Under the pieces are notes generated by a model that searched no databases, was not told the DNA's origin, and worked only from the letters and a program-made list of their open reading frames with translations. A DNA stretch of 64,000 nt from Roseivirga pacifica (GTDB lineage: Bacteria > Bacteroidota > Bacteroidia > Cytophagales > Cyclobacteriaceae). Every line of letters begins with the position of its first letter. The first letter of the stretch is position 1. A program made the translations under genes and the position numbers. The DNA is taken from assembly GCF_900111145.1 (NCBI RefSeq), contig NZ_FOIR01000002.1, positions 682,001 through 746,000 on the forward strand, given 5' to 3'. Positions 27,322 through 37,177 of this stretch are shown here, in pieces.

Positions 27322-27993
27322 ATGAAATCAACATTAAAATCTTTAATAGCAGTAGCCCTAGCCGCTACAGTAATAGTAAGTTGTCAAACAAGTAATGCTG
27401 TAAAAGGCGGAGCCATTGGCGCAGCCGGTGGTGGTGTGCTTGGTGGCGTAATTGCCGGAAAAGACAACACAGCCGAAGGCGCAATTATAGGTGCTGTAAT
27501 TGGTGGTACTGCTGGTGCCTTAATTGGTAACCGAATGGACAAACAAGCCGAAGAACTTAGAGCAGACTTAGAAGGTGCCGAAGTAGAACGTGTAGGTGAA
27601 GGAATTAAAATCACCTTCGATTCGGGACTTATGTTCGCTACCAATAAGTCGGACTTGAACCCAGCTACCAAAACCAACTTGCAAGAGTTAGCCACTACCC
27701 TACAGAAATACGAAGACACCAACGTATTGATTGAGGGCCATACAGATGCAACAGGCTCTGAAGACTACAACCTTAAACTCTCAAAACAGAGAGCATCTTC
27801 AGTAGAAGATTACCTAATTGACCTTGGAGTAGGTTATGGCAGGTTACAAACTGAAGGTTATGGAGAACTGCAGCCAGTAGCCAGCAACGACAATGCGAGC
27901 GGACGCCAACAAAACAGAAGGGTTGAAATTGCCATTTATGCTAATAAGAAAATGCAGCGCATGGCAAAACGCGGAGAGTTAGGGCAAGAGTAA
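27322..27993 (+). CDS. OmpA family lipoprotein with glycine zipper
   Basis: A peptidoglycan-associated envelope protein. The chosen ATG (27322) gives a lipoprotein signal (KSTLKSLIAVALAATVIVSC); an ATG at 27301 in the same frame would add MAKKQLA. After the Cys comes a glycine-zipper segment (GGAIGAAGGGVLGGVIAG ... GAVIGGTAGALIG) and then the OmpA C-terminal domain. Its core motifs are visible: IEGHTDATGSEDYNLKLSKQRA and GYGELQPVASN...RQQNRRVEI. Such proteins tether the outer membrane to the cell wall. Ends before a strong bidirectional terminator. Confidence 0.92.
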   Translation: MKSTLKSLIAVALAATVIVSCQTSNAVKGGAIGAAGGGVLGGVIAGKDNTAEGAIIGAVIGGTAGALIGNRMDKQAEELRADLEGAEVERVGEGIKITFDSGLMFATNKSDLNPATKTNLQELATTLQKYEDTNVLIEGHTDATGSEDYNLKLSKQRASSVEDYLIDLGVGYGRLQTEGYGELQPVASNDNASGRQQNRRVEIAIYANKKMQRMAKRGELGQE

Positions 27994-28022
27994 TATAGAT
28001 TAGTTAGTTAGATTCATTAGAG

Positions 28023-28056
28023 AAAAGGCCACTTTCGACATAGAAAGTGGCCTTTT
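28023..28056. terminator. Bidirectional rho-independent terminator
   Basis: AAAAGGCCACTTTC (28023-28036) pairs with GAAAGTGGCCTTTT (28043-28056), a perfect 14-bp stem with a six-base loop and T runs on both sides. It separates the converging OmpA-like and beta-barrel genes. Confidence 0.85.
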
Positions 28057-28074
28057 TCCATTAATTCATTCTAT

Positions 28075-28701
28075 TTAAAGCCCAAAACCAACACCGATAG
28101 AGAAGCCGAGGTAATTTACATTAGCACTATCGCCAGCTTTGGTGGCATAATTATACTTTACACCAAAATGCCCTGAGACATCACCTTGAAAAGGTACTAT
28201 TACACCTGCGGCCGGTGCTAATCCAAAGTGAAAGTTATTGTCCTCAAAAGCATATAAACCCATTTCGGTACGCCTAGCGATGTAATAGCCACCCACACCA
28301 ATACCAACATATGGTCTTACACTATACTCAGAGCCAAAATAATAGTGACCGGTAGCTAATACTGGTGTTGAGTTGATAAACCTAAACTGCTTGGCAGATA
28401 GTGTAAGCGTGTTGTCTTCGGTCTCAATCACTTCGGTAACAATACCATCACTTTCTTCACGCATTACTTGCCAACCAGACTCCAGGCCCACCGAAACGTT
28501 GGTACTAATAAAGAACCTATAGCCAGCCGAAAAACCATTAAAACTAAAACCACCAGCATAGTCTGCTGTTTCACCTAGCCCAATTACAGGGGCATAATCA
28601 ATATGTAAATAAGAGGCCTGATATTGAGCCTCAGCATCTGTTGTACTAAAAAGCCCAGCACCTAAGATTACAATCGCGAATATTCTATAAAGCTTCTTCA
28701 T
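28075..28701 (-). CDS. Outer-membrane beta-barrel protein
   Basis: A 208-residue protein with a cleavable signal (KKLYRIFAIVILGAGLFSTTDAEAQ) and alternating strand pattern with aromatic girdle residues, ending in a terminal aromatic/leucine strand (FSIGVGFGL). It fits the small eight-stranded outer-membrane barrel group (OMP_b-brl). Two bases separate it from the DUF4136 lipoprotein gene upstream on the same strand, so they form an operon. Ligand unknown. Confidence 0.8.
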   Translation of the reverse strand: MKKLYRIFAIVILGAGLFSTTDAEAQYQASYLHIDYAPVIGLGETADYAGGFSFNGFSAGYRFFISTNVSVGLESGWQVMREESDGIVTEVIETEDNTLTLSAKQFRFINSTPVLATGHYYFGSEYSVRPYVGIGVGGYYIARRTEMGLYAFEDNNFHFGLAPAAGVIVPFQGDVSGHFGVKYNYATKAGDSANVNYLGFSIGVGFGL

Positions 28702-28703
28702 TA

Positions 28704-29378
28704 TTAATTCTTGTCTAGGTAAGGTGAATCATTAAACATTTGGTCGAGCCCCTTGGCTAGCCTAGCATTTATGCTGGTCTGACTACCCTCTAACAGGCCA
28801 TTGATAGAGCCAGACCACAGTACTGGCACTGGATCAGTATCCGCATCATTCTCATTTACTCCAGCATTCGGATCTACCATCTCAATAATCAAGGTACCCT
28901 CGCGATAAGCATAAACCGTTGTAATTCCTCCCGGGTACCAAGGATACCATGGGTACCAACCACCAGGGGGGTATGGTGGGTACCAACCCCAGCCGCCCCA
29001 GCCGCCCCAGTAAGACCACCAGTCGTAAATCACCGACACATTTACATTGTCGATTAGCGTAGCGGTAATCAACACATCTGAGCCATTATTCTCAGGGTCA
29101 GTGCTTTCTTGCCAACCTAAGCTGTTAAAATGATCTTGCACACTTGTTAGAATCAGCTGCTCCTCGCTTTCAGCTATTTCTTTATCAGGATCGTTAGTAA
29201 TGTACATTACTGTATCAGGAATTACATAGGTCATGTAATCATCGTAGTTCACCGAATTATCCCTAATGGTAGCCACTAAATCGAGTTCATCGATGTATTC
29301 AGCTCCATTCGGATAACAGCCTGCTACCAGCAATAGGCATAAAAGCCCTGGCCAGGCATTTGAGATTTTGAGTTTCAT
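28704..29378 (-). CDS. DUF4136 lipoprotein with W/Y/P/G-rich tract
   Basis: A 224-residue lipoprotein (AWPGLLCLLLVAGC, Cys near residue 21). The DUF4136 domain follows: DYMTYVIPDTV near residue 45, SDVLITATL near 104 and a C-terminal LWSGSINGLLEG. Residues ~120-150 form a compact tract of Trp, Tyr, Pro and Gly, frequent in Bacteroidota members of the family. First gene of a two-gene operon with the beta-barrel gene. Function of the family unknown; envelope location is likely. Confidence 0.85.
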   Translation of the reverse strand: MKLKISNAWPGLLCLLLVAGCYPNGAEYIDELDLVATIRDNSVNYDDYMTYVIPDTVMYITNDPDKEIAESEEQLILTSVQDHFNSLGWQESTDPENNGSDVLITATLIDNVNVSVIYDWWSYWGGWGGWGWYPPYPPGGWYPWYPWYPGGITTVYAYREGTLIIEMVDPNAGVNENDADTDPVPVLWSGSINGLLEGSQTSINARLAKGLDQMFNDSPYLDKN

Positions 29379-29460
29379 AAGCGTTTTTGTTAAATGGGTT
29401 GGTTAGCCCAACACGGGCTCACACTAATATCAAAATTATAATAGATAATTGAATTTACTA

Positions 29461-29601
29461 ATGTTTACAACACTACAACAAAATGCCTTAAAGGTTGTTT
29501 ATCATTCGGTTATGGAGCAAACCATAATTGAAAAGGGCAACTTCGAACTAAGTGAGCGAGAAATGAACAGTCATTGCACTGAAATGCAAACGATTGAATA
29601 A
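29461..29601 (+). CDS. Possible small ORF in the gap before the efflux operon
   Basis: The 410-base gap 29379-29788 has one plausible short frame: 46 residues starting at the ATG at 29461 (MFTTLQQNALKVVYHS) and ending at 29601. Its helical, charged composition is protein-like but nothing supports expression. The rest of the gap holds the promoter region of the RND operon; no regulator gene is seen. Confidence 0.25.
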   Translation: MFTTLQQNALKVVYHSVMEQTIIEKGNFELSEREMNSHCTEMQTIE

Positions 29602-29788
29602 AACTCGGAAAAATTTGTGCGCAAGATTGACCAACCTCTCTTAACAGAAATTGACCTTTCAAAAATTTGCAAGCTTCGCTTACGAAAAAAAATAAGTCTT
29701 TTGCTGGAATTAAACGTCCTTAACTAAACACAGTCTAACTGCACAAGCGCGTACATTTTAGACCCTAATTGTATACGATTAAAGCTTT

Positions 29789-30925
29789 ATGGTAAGAAAA
29801 ATTGTAGGAATAGCAGTAGGTTTAATCCTATTAGCAGCATCGTTCTATGTGGCAAAAAGCCTTGTAGAAAACAATAAACGACCGGTTTTTGAGGTTCCGA
29901 AAACAGTAAAAACCGTTTATACCCAATCTGTACTTAATACCGATGTACCTATAGTGGTTGAAGCCAAAGGAAACTTGGTGGCCTCTAGAAAAATTGAACT
30001 TTATGCCGAAGTTCAAGGGATACTGCAAGAAACTAGCAAGGCCTTTAAGGCCGGTCAAGCCTACCGAAAAGGTGAAATACTAATGGATATTGATAGCCGC
30101 GAGTATTACACCAGTTTGTTGGCTCAAAGAAGTACACTTTACGATCTTATTACTGGCATGATGCCAGACTTACGATTCGACTACGAAGAATCGTTTGAAC
30201 AATGGCAAACCTACCTCAATAATTTCGATCTAAACGAAAATGTAAAGCCGCTTCCTGAGCCCGTAAACGATCAGGAAAGATACTTTGTAAACGGTCGCCA
30301 GGTAGTAACTACTTACTACACCATCAAAAACATGGAAGAACGCTATAGCAAATACAAAATAACGGCTCCATTTGATGGTATTCTTACTGAATCGCTTGTA
30401 AATCCTGGAACTTTGGTTCGTTCTGGCCAAAAAATGGGAGAATTCGTTTCCCTAAACGATTTTGAGCTTGAGGTAAACGTTAACCAAGAGTTTTTAGACA
30501 TTCTTCGTGTTGGAGAGCCCGTATTATTGACGAACCTATCTGGCGCAAAGGAATGGGACGGTATTGTAAAACGCGTTAATGGAAGAATTGACCAAGCTAC
30601 GCAAACCGTTACTGTATACATTGGCGTAAAAGGTAGCGAACTGATTGAAGGTATGTACATGGAGGCCAAAATTGCTGGTAGATCAGAAAACAATGCCATC
30701 GAAATTCCAAGATCGCTCTTGATCAACGACTCTGAAGTTTTTGCAGTAGAAGGTGATAAACTGGTAGTGAAGGAAGTAAACACAGTTTATTTTACTGACG
30801 AAACAGCAGTGATAAAAGGCCTGCCTGATGGCACCCAGTTGGTGAACCGCCCTGTTGCTGGTGGTTATAGCGGAATGCTCGTAAAAATTGCCCCTTCAAG
30901 AGAAACAGGAACTATTGAACAATAG
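29789..30925 (+). CDS. RND efflux adaptor (membrane fusion protein)
   Basis: A 378-residue periplasmic adaptor of an RND pump. It begins with a membrane anchor (VGLILLAASFYVAKSLV), then has the lipoyl-like half motif KGEILMDIDSREYY near residue 92-105, a helical hairpin, and the second half with KYKITAPFDGILTESLVNPGTLV near 190-215. The beta-barrel domain (PVLLTNLSGAKEWDGIVKRV) follows. It links the pump to the TolC channel. The pump gene starts 3 bases downstream, so the two are coupled. Confidence 0.92.
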   Translation: MVRKIVGIAVGLILLAASFYVAKSLVENNKRPVFEVPKTVKTVYTQSVLNTDVPIVVEAKGNLVASRKIELYAEVQGILQETSKAFKAGQAYRKGEILMDIDSREYYTSLLAQRSTLYDLITGMMPDLRFDYEESFEQWQTYLNNFDLNENVKPLPEPVNDQERYFVNGRQVVTTYYTIKNMEERYSKYKITAPFDGILTESLVNPGTLVRSGQKMGEFVSLNDFELEVNVNQEFLDILRVGEPVLLTNLSGAKEWDGIVKRVNGRIDQATQTVTVYIGVKGSELIEGMYMEAKIAGRSENNAIEIPRSLLINDSEVFAVEGDKLVVKEVNTVYFTDETAVIKGLPDGTQLVNRPVAGGYSGMLVKIAPSRETGTIEQ

Positions 30926-30928
30926 GCC

Positions 30929-33900
30929 ATGAGGAATTTAATTTCATATTTCATCAAGTATTCGGTAGCGGTAAACGTGCTTATGGCCGCTATCCTAATC
31001 TTTGGTGTGGTGGGTTTGCTGAGGATGAAATCTTCATTTTTCCCACTCAACGAAACACGAACAATTAGCATTTCCATCACCTACCCTGGTGCTTCTCCTT
31101 TAGAGGTAGAAGAGGGAATAATGCTGAAAATTGAGGATAACCTTAAAGGGGTTATCGGTATTGATAGAGTAACCTCAGTAAGTCGCGAAAATTCCGGAAC
31201 TATTACTGTAGAAACAGAAAAGGGCCGAGATATTGACCTTATGCTGCAAGAAGTTAAAAATGCAGTAGACAGGGTTCCCTCCTACCCATCGGGTATGGAA
31301 CCATTGGTTGTGGCCAAGCAGGAAAGAGTAAGACCTAGTATTTCTTTTGCCCTTACGGGAGATCAAATTCCGCTAAAAACATTGAAAGATGTTGGTCGCG
31401 AAATTGAGAATGACTTGCGAGGCATAGAAGGAATTTCTCAAGTGGAGTTAAGTGGTTTTCCGAATGAGGAAATAGAGATTGCCCTTAGAGAGTCTGATTT
31501 ACAGGCTTACAACCTTACTTTTAGCCAGGTAGCAGAAACCATTTCTCAAGAGAACATACTGGTAACAGGTGGTAATATTAAAACCGATATTGAGGAATAC
31601 CTTATACGAGCCAACACGCGCTCTTATGTAGCCCGTGAGTTAGATTACTTAGTAGTAAGGGCTGATGCATCAGGAAATGTAATTCGCTTAAGAGACATAG
31701 CTGAGGTTCGCGATAGATTTGCAGAAAGTCCGAACGCAACCTATTTCAATGGAAAAGTAGCTGTAAACGTAAGCATCTCAAACACCAACGATGAAGACTT
31801 ACTTTCTACCGCAGCCAATGTAAAGGAATACATAGAAGGGTTTAATCAAAGATACTCTAACCTAAAAATTGACATTGTAAGTGACGGTTCCATTCGCCTA
31901 AAGCAAAGAACCCAACTGCTTATTGAAAATGCTGGTGTAGGTGCGCTTTTGGTGCTTTTCTTCCTATCACTATTCTTAAACACACGATTGGCATTTTGGG
32001 TAGCAATAGGCCTACCAATAGCATTCTTAGGAATGTTCATTTTTGCCCCATACCTGTCACTTACCATCAATATTCTGTCACTCTTCGGAATGATCATTGT
32101 AATTGGTATTCTGGTAGATGATGGAATTGTAATAGCAGAAAACATTTACGCTCACTACGAGCAAGGCAAAGGCCGTATTCAAGCGGCAATTGATGGTACA
32201 ATGGAAGTTGTTCCACCAATTGTATCGGCTATTCTTACTACCCTATTGGCATTCAGTACCTTTCTGTTTTTAGATGGTAGAATTGGTGAATTCTTTAGTG
32301 AAGTTGCTGTGGTTGTAATGATTACACTGGCTGTTTCGCTAGTAGAAGCTTTGATTATTCTTCCGGCACACGTTGCCCACTCAAAGGCATTGCAGAAAGA
32401 AGAACCAAAGGCCAAAAAGTCAATTGTTGGTAAAATATTCTCCAAGCTGAGAGAAGTGAACAAAATCGGAGATTATATCACGAATATATTAAGGGATAAG
32501 ATTTACGCCAAAGTGCTCAGATTTGCACTAAATAACAGATTCTTAACCGTAGCATTCGCTTTCTCCTTACTTATTGTAACTGTAGGAAACATCGGTGGTG
32601 GAGTAATTAAAAGAAGCTTCTTCCCTTCCGTAGCTAGTGACGAAGTAAGTATTGAGCTAAATATGCCGGAGGGTACCAACGTACGTATTACAGACTCTAT
32701 TCTTACGGTTTTAGAAGAAAAAACCTGGTTGGTAAACGAAGAATTTACTGCCAAACAAACTGGCAACCGACAGGTAGTTGAGAATGTGATTAAGCGTGTG
32801 TCTGGTACATCGAGTGGTTCATTAAGAATCAACTTGTTACCAGGAGAACTGAGAGATTTCAACTCAGATGAAATCGGTAACGCTATTAGACAAAAGATGG
32901 GGCCTGTTTATGGCGTTGAATCACTTGTTTACGGTGGCGGTAGAAACTTTGGTGGCAGTCCAGTTTCAGTTTCTCTTTTGAGTAACAACATTGAGGAGCT
33001 AAAAGCAGCCAAACAAGAGTTAAAAGAAGAGCTATCGAATAATGCCCTTTTAAAAGACATTACTGATAATGACCCTCAGGGTATTAAGGAAATCAGTATT
33101 CGACTTAAAGAAAAGGCTTACTTGCTTGGCTTAAGCACAAGAGAAGTCATGAACCAAGTGCGTTACGGTTTCTTCGGCTTTCAGGCGCAGCGTTTTCAGC
33201 GCGGTCAAGACGAAATCCGTGTTTGGGTGCGCTACGACAGGGTAAACCGCTCGAGCATTAACAACCTAGACGAAATGAAGATTTCGGCTCCTGACGGTTC
33301 TAGAATTCCTTTTGCAGAAATTGCCAACTACACCATTGAACGTGGAGAAATCGCCATTAACCACCTTGATGGCCGTAGAGAAATTCAAGTTTCGGCCGAC
33401 CTAGCGGATATAGATGCTAGTGCGCCTGAGATTCTGGCAGATATTGAAAACGTGATTATGCCAGAGATTCAGTCGAAATACCCGTCTGTTTCGGCTATTT
33501 TCGATGGACAGCAGCGCGAACAAAACAAGATGACAAGGTCTGCCAACACGGTAATTCCAATCATCATTTTCCTAATTTATATTACCATCGCCTTTACATT
33601 CCGTTCTTACGATCAGCCATTGCTACTATTATTATTAGTGCCAATGAGTTTGGTTGGCGTAGCATGGGGACACTACCTACATGGCTTCTCTATCAACCTA
33701 CTTTCTTGGTTGGGAATCATCGCCTTGGTGGGAATTATGGTGAACGATGGCCTTGTGCTAATTGGCAAGTTCAACGGCTGCCTTAAAGACGGTATGCCAT
33801 TCGATGAAGCATTATTCACAGCGTCAAAAGCTAGGTTTAGAGCCATTTTCCTTACTTCGCTTACTACCATTGCAGGTATGGCACCGCTGATTTTGGAGAA

Positions 33901-34114
33901 AAGCCGACAAGCGCAATTCTTAATTCCAATGGCCATTTCTATTGCTTACGGAATTGCTGTTGCCACCGTATTAACATTGATTTTACTCCCTGTTTACCTC
34001 TCACTTTCCAACTCATTCAAAGTGAATAGCAAGTGGTTGTTTACAGGAAAAAGAGTTCCTAAGGAACAAGTTGAAAACGCGATTCTGGAACTTAAAACCG
34101 AATTACATGACTAA
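30929..34114 (+). CDS. RND efflux pump, permease subunit
   Basis: A 1061-residue AcrB-like inner-membrane pump driven by proton influx. Twelve membrane helices with two large periplasmic loops are evident. The proton-relay pair is at ~396-397 (GILVDDGIVIAENIY) and the matching helix ten motif is GIMVNDGLVLIGKF. The first helix and PN1 subdomain (LEVEEGIMLKIEDNLKGV) are typical of the family. It belongs to the group of divergent pumps common in Bacteroidota; substrate cannot be predicted. It overlaps the outer-membrane channel gene by 8 bases. Confidence 0.93.
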   Translation: MRNLISYFIKYSVAVNVLMAAILIFGVVGLLRMKSSFFPLNETRTISISITYPGASPLEVEEGIMLKIEDNLKGVIGIDRVTSVSRENSGTITVETEKGRDIDLMLQEVKNAVDRVPSYPSGMEPLVVAKQERVRPSISFALTGDQIPLKTLKDVGREIENDLRGIEGISQVELSGFPNEEIEIALRESDLQAYNLTFSQVAETISQENILVTGGNIKTDIEEYLIRANTRSYVARELDYLVVRADASGNVIRLRDIAEVRDRFAESPNATYFNGKVAVNVSISNTNDEDLLSTAANVKEYIEGFNQRYSNLKIDIVSDGSIRLKQRTQLLIENAGVGALLVLFFLSLFLNTRLAFWVAIGLPIAFLGMFIFAPYLSLTINILSLFGMIIVIGILVDDGIVIAENIYAHYEQGKGRIQAAIDGTMEVVPPIVSAILTTLLAFSTFLFLDGRIGEFFSEVAVVVMITLAVSLVEALIILPAHVAHSKALQKEEPKAKKSIVGKIFSKLREVNKIGDYITNILRDKIYAKVLRFALNNRFLTVAFAFSLLIVTVGNIGGGVIKRSFFPSVASDEVSIELNMPEGTNVRITDSILTVLEEKTWLVNEEFTAKQTGNRQVVENVIKRVSGTSSGSLRINLLPGELRDFNSDEIGNAIRQKMGPVYGVESLVYGGGRNFGGSPVSVSLLSNNIEELKAAKQELKEELSNNALLKDITDNDPQGIKEISIRLKEKAYLLGLSTREVMNQVRYGFFGFQAQRFQRGQDEIRVWVRYDRVNRSSINNLDEMKISAPDGSRIPFAEIANYTIERGEIAINHLDGRREIQVSADLADIDASAPEILADIENVIMPEIQSKYPSVSAIFDGQQREQNKMTRSANTVIPIIIFLIYITIAFTFRSYDQPLLLLLLVPMSLVGVAWGHYLHGFSINLLSWLGIIALVGIMVNDGLVLIGKFNGCLKDGMPFDEALFTASKARFRAIFLTSLTTIAGMAPLILEKSRQAQFLIPMAISIAYGIAVATVLTLILLPVYLSLSNSFKVNSKWLFTGKRVPKEQVENAILELKTELHD

Positions 34115-35429
34115 GAGATATATTTATATAGCTACTCTCCTATTGTTGTTTTCTGGGTTGAATATTTCGGCCCAACAAATGCTAACCAAACACGATGCAT
34201 TGCGCATAGTAATGGAAAACAACTTTGATGTGGTGCTTTCGGAAGAACAGCTGAAAATTGCAGAAACAAATACCAGTATTTTCAATAGTGGTTATTTACC
34301 AACGCTATCGGGCAATGCAGGTATTACCTACAACATAGACAACCTGAATGTGGAGCGTCAAGACGGTAGTGTAATTGAAACTACCAACGCCAAGTCTGAC
34401 AGCCATAATGCGGGTTTAAACTTAAACTATGTGCTTTTTAATGGCTTTAGCCGCAAGTATAACTTAGAACGTAACAAGGAGCTACTAAATCAAGGCCAGC
34501 TTAATATGAGGGCAACTTTAGAGGCTACCATTCTAACACTTTTTCAGAGTTACTATGGTGTGGCACGCTCTCAGCACAACGTTGAAAACTTGCAAGAAAC
34601 ACTGGTTATCTCGAAAGAAAGGCTGCGCAGAATGCAATACGGCTACGAGTACGGTAGAAATTCACGCTTAGACGTTTCGAATGCTGAAGTTGACGTGAAT
34701 ACGGACAGCATCAACCTTTTAAACGCAAAGCAAAACCTGGCCAATAGCAAACGCGACCTGAACTTTATTTTGGGTCAGCCGGCTAACACAGTAATTAATG
34801 TAGATACAACGCTTCAGTTTAACGGATTGGTGAATAGAGACGAACTGCACGCCAGTATGCAAACCGAGAGCGTTCAGATTCTAATTGCCAACTCGAACAT
34901 TGCTGCAAATAGAAGTGCCACTAAAGCCACCCAAGGCGGCTACTACCCTTCTTTAAGTTTGAACGGAAGTTACAGCTACAGACGAGGCAACAACAACGAT
35001 GCATCCTTTACGGCTGCCAATACATCGAGTGGGTTTAGTTACGGAGCAAGCCTTAGCTGGAACCTGTTTGATGGCGGTTCTACCCGAACCAATGAGCAAG
35101 TGGCTAAAATCAACGAGAACATTAGTCAAATTGGTTTAGAGCAAACCAAAAACCAACTGGAAGTTGATTTTGAAAATGCTTGGGGCGATTATCAAAACAA
35201 ACTGTTTGTAGTGCAGGCGCAAGAAGCCAACTTGCAAACAAACAGACAGAACTTTGAGCGCTCTGTAGAGCAATATAAGTTAGGTCAGCTTACTTCCATT
35301 GACTTTAGAACAGCACAAAGAAACTTATTAACTGCCGAGGTAAGCCTTACACAGGCCAAATACGATGCTAAAATTGCAGAGTTGGTGCTACTGCAACTGG
35401 CAGGCAGAATTCAAGAAGCTGACTTTTAG
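34107..35429 (+). CDS. TolC family outer-membrane efflux channel
   Basis: A 440-residue TolC-like trimer-forming channel. The chosen ATG at 34107 (MTKRYIYIATLLLLFSG) overlaps the pump gene by 8 bases and gives a proper signal peptide ending near NISAQQ; an upstream TTG frame start at 34071 is less likely. Two repeated halves of long coiled-coil helices are visible (e.g. LQETLVISKERLRRMQYGYE near 160, and LEVDFENAWGDYQNKLF near 350). Third gene of the efflux operon; a terminator follows it. Confidence 0.92.
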   Translation: MTKRYIYIATLLLLFSGLNISAQQMLTKHDALRIVMENNFDVVLSEEQLKIAETNTSIFNSGYLPTLSGNAGITYNIDNLNVERQDGSVIETTNAKSDSHNAGLNLNYVLFNGFSRKYNLERNKELLNQGQLNMRATLEATILTLFQSYYGVARSQHNVENLQETLVISKERLRRMQYGYEYGRNSRLDVSNAEVDVNTDSINLLNAKQNLANSKRDLNFILGQPANTVINVDTTLQFNGLVNRDELHASMQTESVQILIANSNIAANRSATKATQGGYYPSLSLNGSYSYRRGNNNDASFTAANTSSGFSYGASLSWNLFDGGSTRTNEQVAKINENISQIGLEQTKNQLEVDFENAWGDYQNKLFVVQAQEANLQTNRQNFERSVEQYKLGQLTSIDFRTAQRNLLTAEVSLTQAKYDAKIAELVLLQLAGRIQEADF

Positions 35430-35455
35430 ATCAGAGATGTACCTTAACAACTAAA

Positions 35456-35487
35456 GAAGGCTCGCCAAATGGTGAGCCTTCTTTTTT
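35456..35487 (+). terminator. Terminator of the efflux operon
   Basis: GAAGGCTCGCC (35456-35466) pairs with GGTGAGCCTTC (35471-35481), with one G-T pair, and is followed by six T. It lies 26 bases after the TolC stop. Confidence 0.85.
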
Positions 35488-35505
35488 AGATAAGCAATTC
35501 CCAAT

Positions 35506-35982
35506 TTACTTTTCTAACAGTGCAAGCAGTTGCTTGTTATCTTCAGCTTTTGCATAAGCCACCGGTGTTTTCCCTCGATTATCCTTTAAAGTTTTGTCCG
35601 CACCTCCATCGAGTAGCGCCTTTACAATATTTACCTTACCAAAAGTAACGGCATAAGTTAATGCCGTAGCGCCTCCAAAATTTTGCACGTTTACATCGGC
35701 ACCTCGTGTGATCAGCTTGTTTACAATCTCCTCAAAACCCTTAAAACAAGCGCCCATTAGAGCCGTGTTGCCCGAGCCATCTTGCCCATTAATTTGTGCA
35801 CCAGCATCCACAAACAACTCTACAAGTACAGGTTGATTGAAATATGCTGCCATAATAAGTGGAGTAAAACCCCGTGAATCAGCCTCATTCACAATTTGAG
35901 GCGAACTACTTACTATTTGTTGTACTGCTTCAGAATTGCCGTTTCTAACGGCATCTAAAAGGGTTTGGATTGACTGGCTCAT
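35506..35982 (-). CDS. Ankyrin repeat protein
   Basis: A 158-residue protein of four to five ankyrin repeats: G(F/N)TPLIMAAYFNQPVLVELFVDAGAQ, then GNTALMGACFKGFEEIVNKLI, then GATALTYAVTFGKVNIVKALL and GKTPVAYAKAEDNKQLLALL. Ankyrin stacks serve protein binding. The start was placed at the ATG giving MSQSIQTLLDAVRNG (35982); the longer frame from 36051 adds a Cys-rich tail that looks non-coding. Monocistronic, no regulatory clue. Confidence 0.85.
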   Translation of the reverse strand: MSQSIQTLLDAVRNGNSEAVQQIVSSSPQIVNEADSRGFTPLIMAAYFNQPVLVELFVDAGAQINGQDGSGNTALMGACFKGFEEIVNKLITRGADVNVQNFGGATALTYAVTFGKVNIVKALLDGGADKTLKDNRGKTPVAYAKAEDNKQLLALLEK

Positions 35983-36145
35983 AGGTTTTTTGTTGTAACA
36001 GCAATGCCAAAAGCCTAAACGGCCAGTATTAGCTGCTAATTTCAAACACAAGTTGACAATTGATTAACAGTCAATCAAATAGATAGTTTAAACAAGCTAT
36101 AGAAGAAAACTATAAACCCTGTGAAATATTCAAAAAGCAATAGTT

Positions 36146-37069
36146 CTACTTGATTGGGAATCGAATTTCGGTGATCAAGTCATTTGGTGCTGTAGTCGAT
36201 GGGTCGCTTACATACACCTCAAACGGATCCATCTTTTTATTCTGCTTGTAGGCTTTGCTTCGCGAAAGGTTCATTTGTGCACCCCAGGCATTACCCAAGT
36301 GGTGATATGGCCCTGTGTGCGTAACGGTATAGGTTGAAGTGCTTGGCAAACTGCCCAGTGAAAGTCCATTTGGTATAGTATCGGGCACCTTCTTTAGTGG
36401 TACACCAACAGTATAGTCTACCTTGCCCTTTGCTATATTCCATTTGTGGTAAATCGTAAAAGGCGCGCCTGATACCTCACCTTTAATTGGCTCTGCTGCA
36501 GTCATTAATTCAGAAAAGTCCTTGGCCATGGCCTCACCGATTTCGTCCATGCCACAACTGGTTTTTAGCCCCAAGTACTGGTAACCTTCATACCTGCCCT
36601 CTCCCGTAAACTCTAGCTTAGAGTGTACTTCGCCATCTTCCAAATAATCTTTTAAAAGCTTCAGTCCTCGTTCAAAGTCCATTCCCACAAACGACTCCAT
36701 CATCTTCTTCATAAAAAACATAAAGAAGGGCATGCTGCTCGCCATTACCCAAGTAACCTTTGTGCCTTCAGCAGAAGGGCTCAGGTGAAAGGTAACATCA
36801 GCCTGCGACTTCCAAGGCTTTAAAAAGACCAAGTTAAAATCGATTCGCTCGAACTCCTTTTCACCCACAACTTCCATGTTTCCGCTGCCAATGCGTTTTC
36901 CATCCCACTCATAAAAGCGGTTGTCATCTCTTACCGTCATCTTTGTTTCTGGTTCAAGAATTAACCACGGTGACCACTTTTGCCACTCATCCATTTTAAC
37001 AAGTGAATTGTACACATTCTCTGGACTGGTTTTGATCTCTAAAGATCTGGAAACGTTCATTTTAGGCAT
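36146..37069 (-). CDS. SRPBCC plus GyrI-like ligand-binding protein
   Basis: The N-terminal half (SRSLEIKTSPENVYNSLVKMDEWQKWSPW) is an SRPBCC domain; the C-terminal half, from ~residue 165 on (YLGLKTSCGMDEIGEAM...YTVTHTGPYHHLGNAW...DPFEVYV), is the GyrI-like small-molecule binding domain. The combination is frequent in Bacteroidota. The ATG at 37069 (MPKMNVSRS) was chosen; a TTG at 37108 gives an extra hydrophobic head (LLFSLALKLNA) that is possible but less likely. Ligand unknown. Confidence 0.82.
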   Translation of the reverse strand: MPKMNVSRSLEIKTSPENVYNSLVKMDEWQKWSPWLILEPETKMTVRDDNRFYEWDGKRIGSGNMEVVGEKEFERIDFNLVFLKPWKSQADVTFHLSPSAEGTKVTWVMASSMPFFMFFMKKMMESFVGMDFERGLKLLKDYLEDGEVHSKLEFTGEGRYEGYQYLGLKTSCGMDEIGEAMAKDFSELMTAAEPIKGEVSGAPFTIYHKWNIAKGKVDYTVGVPLKKVPDTIPNGLSLGSLPSTSTYTVTHTGPYHHLGNAWGAQMNLSRSKAYKQNKKMDPFEVYVSDPSTTAPNDLITEIRFPIK

Positions 37070-37177
37070 GGCATTAAGTTTTAGCGCTAATGAAAATAGC
37101 AAATACAATCTTTAATCCATCTAAACATTCTCAACTTTGTGTAGAGTGGTAGAATTTTGAAGCGTTACTTTTACCGA

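Noticed and set aside
34071-34106. Upstream extension of the TolC-like gene
   Set aside because: It starts with TTG inside the pump gene and would put a polar tail before the signal peptide; the ATG at 34107 fits better.
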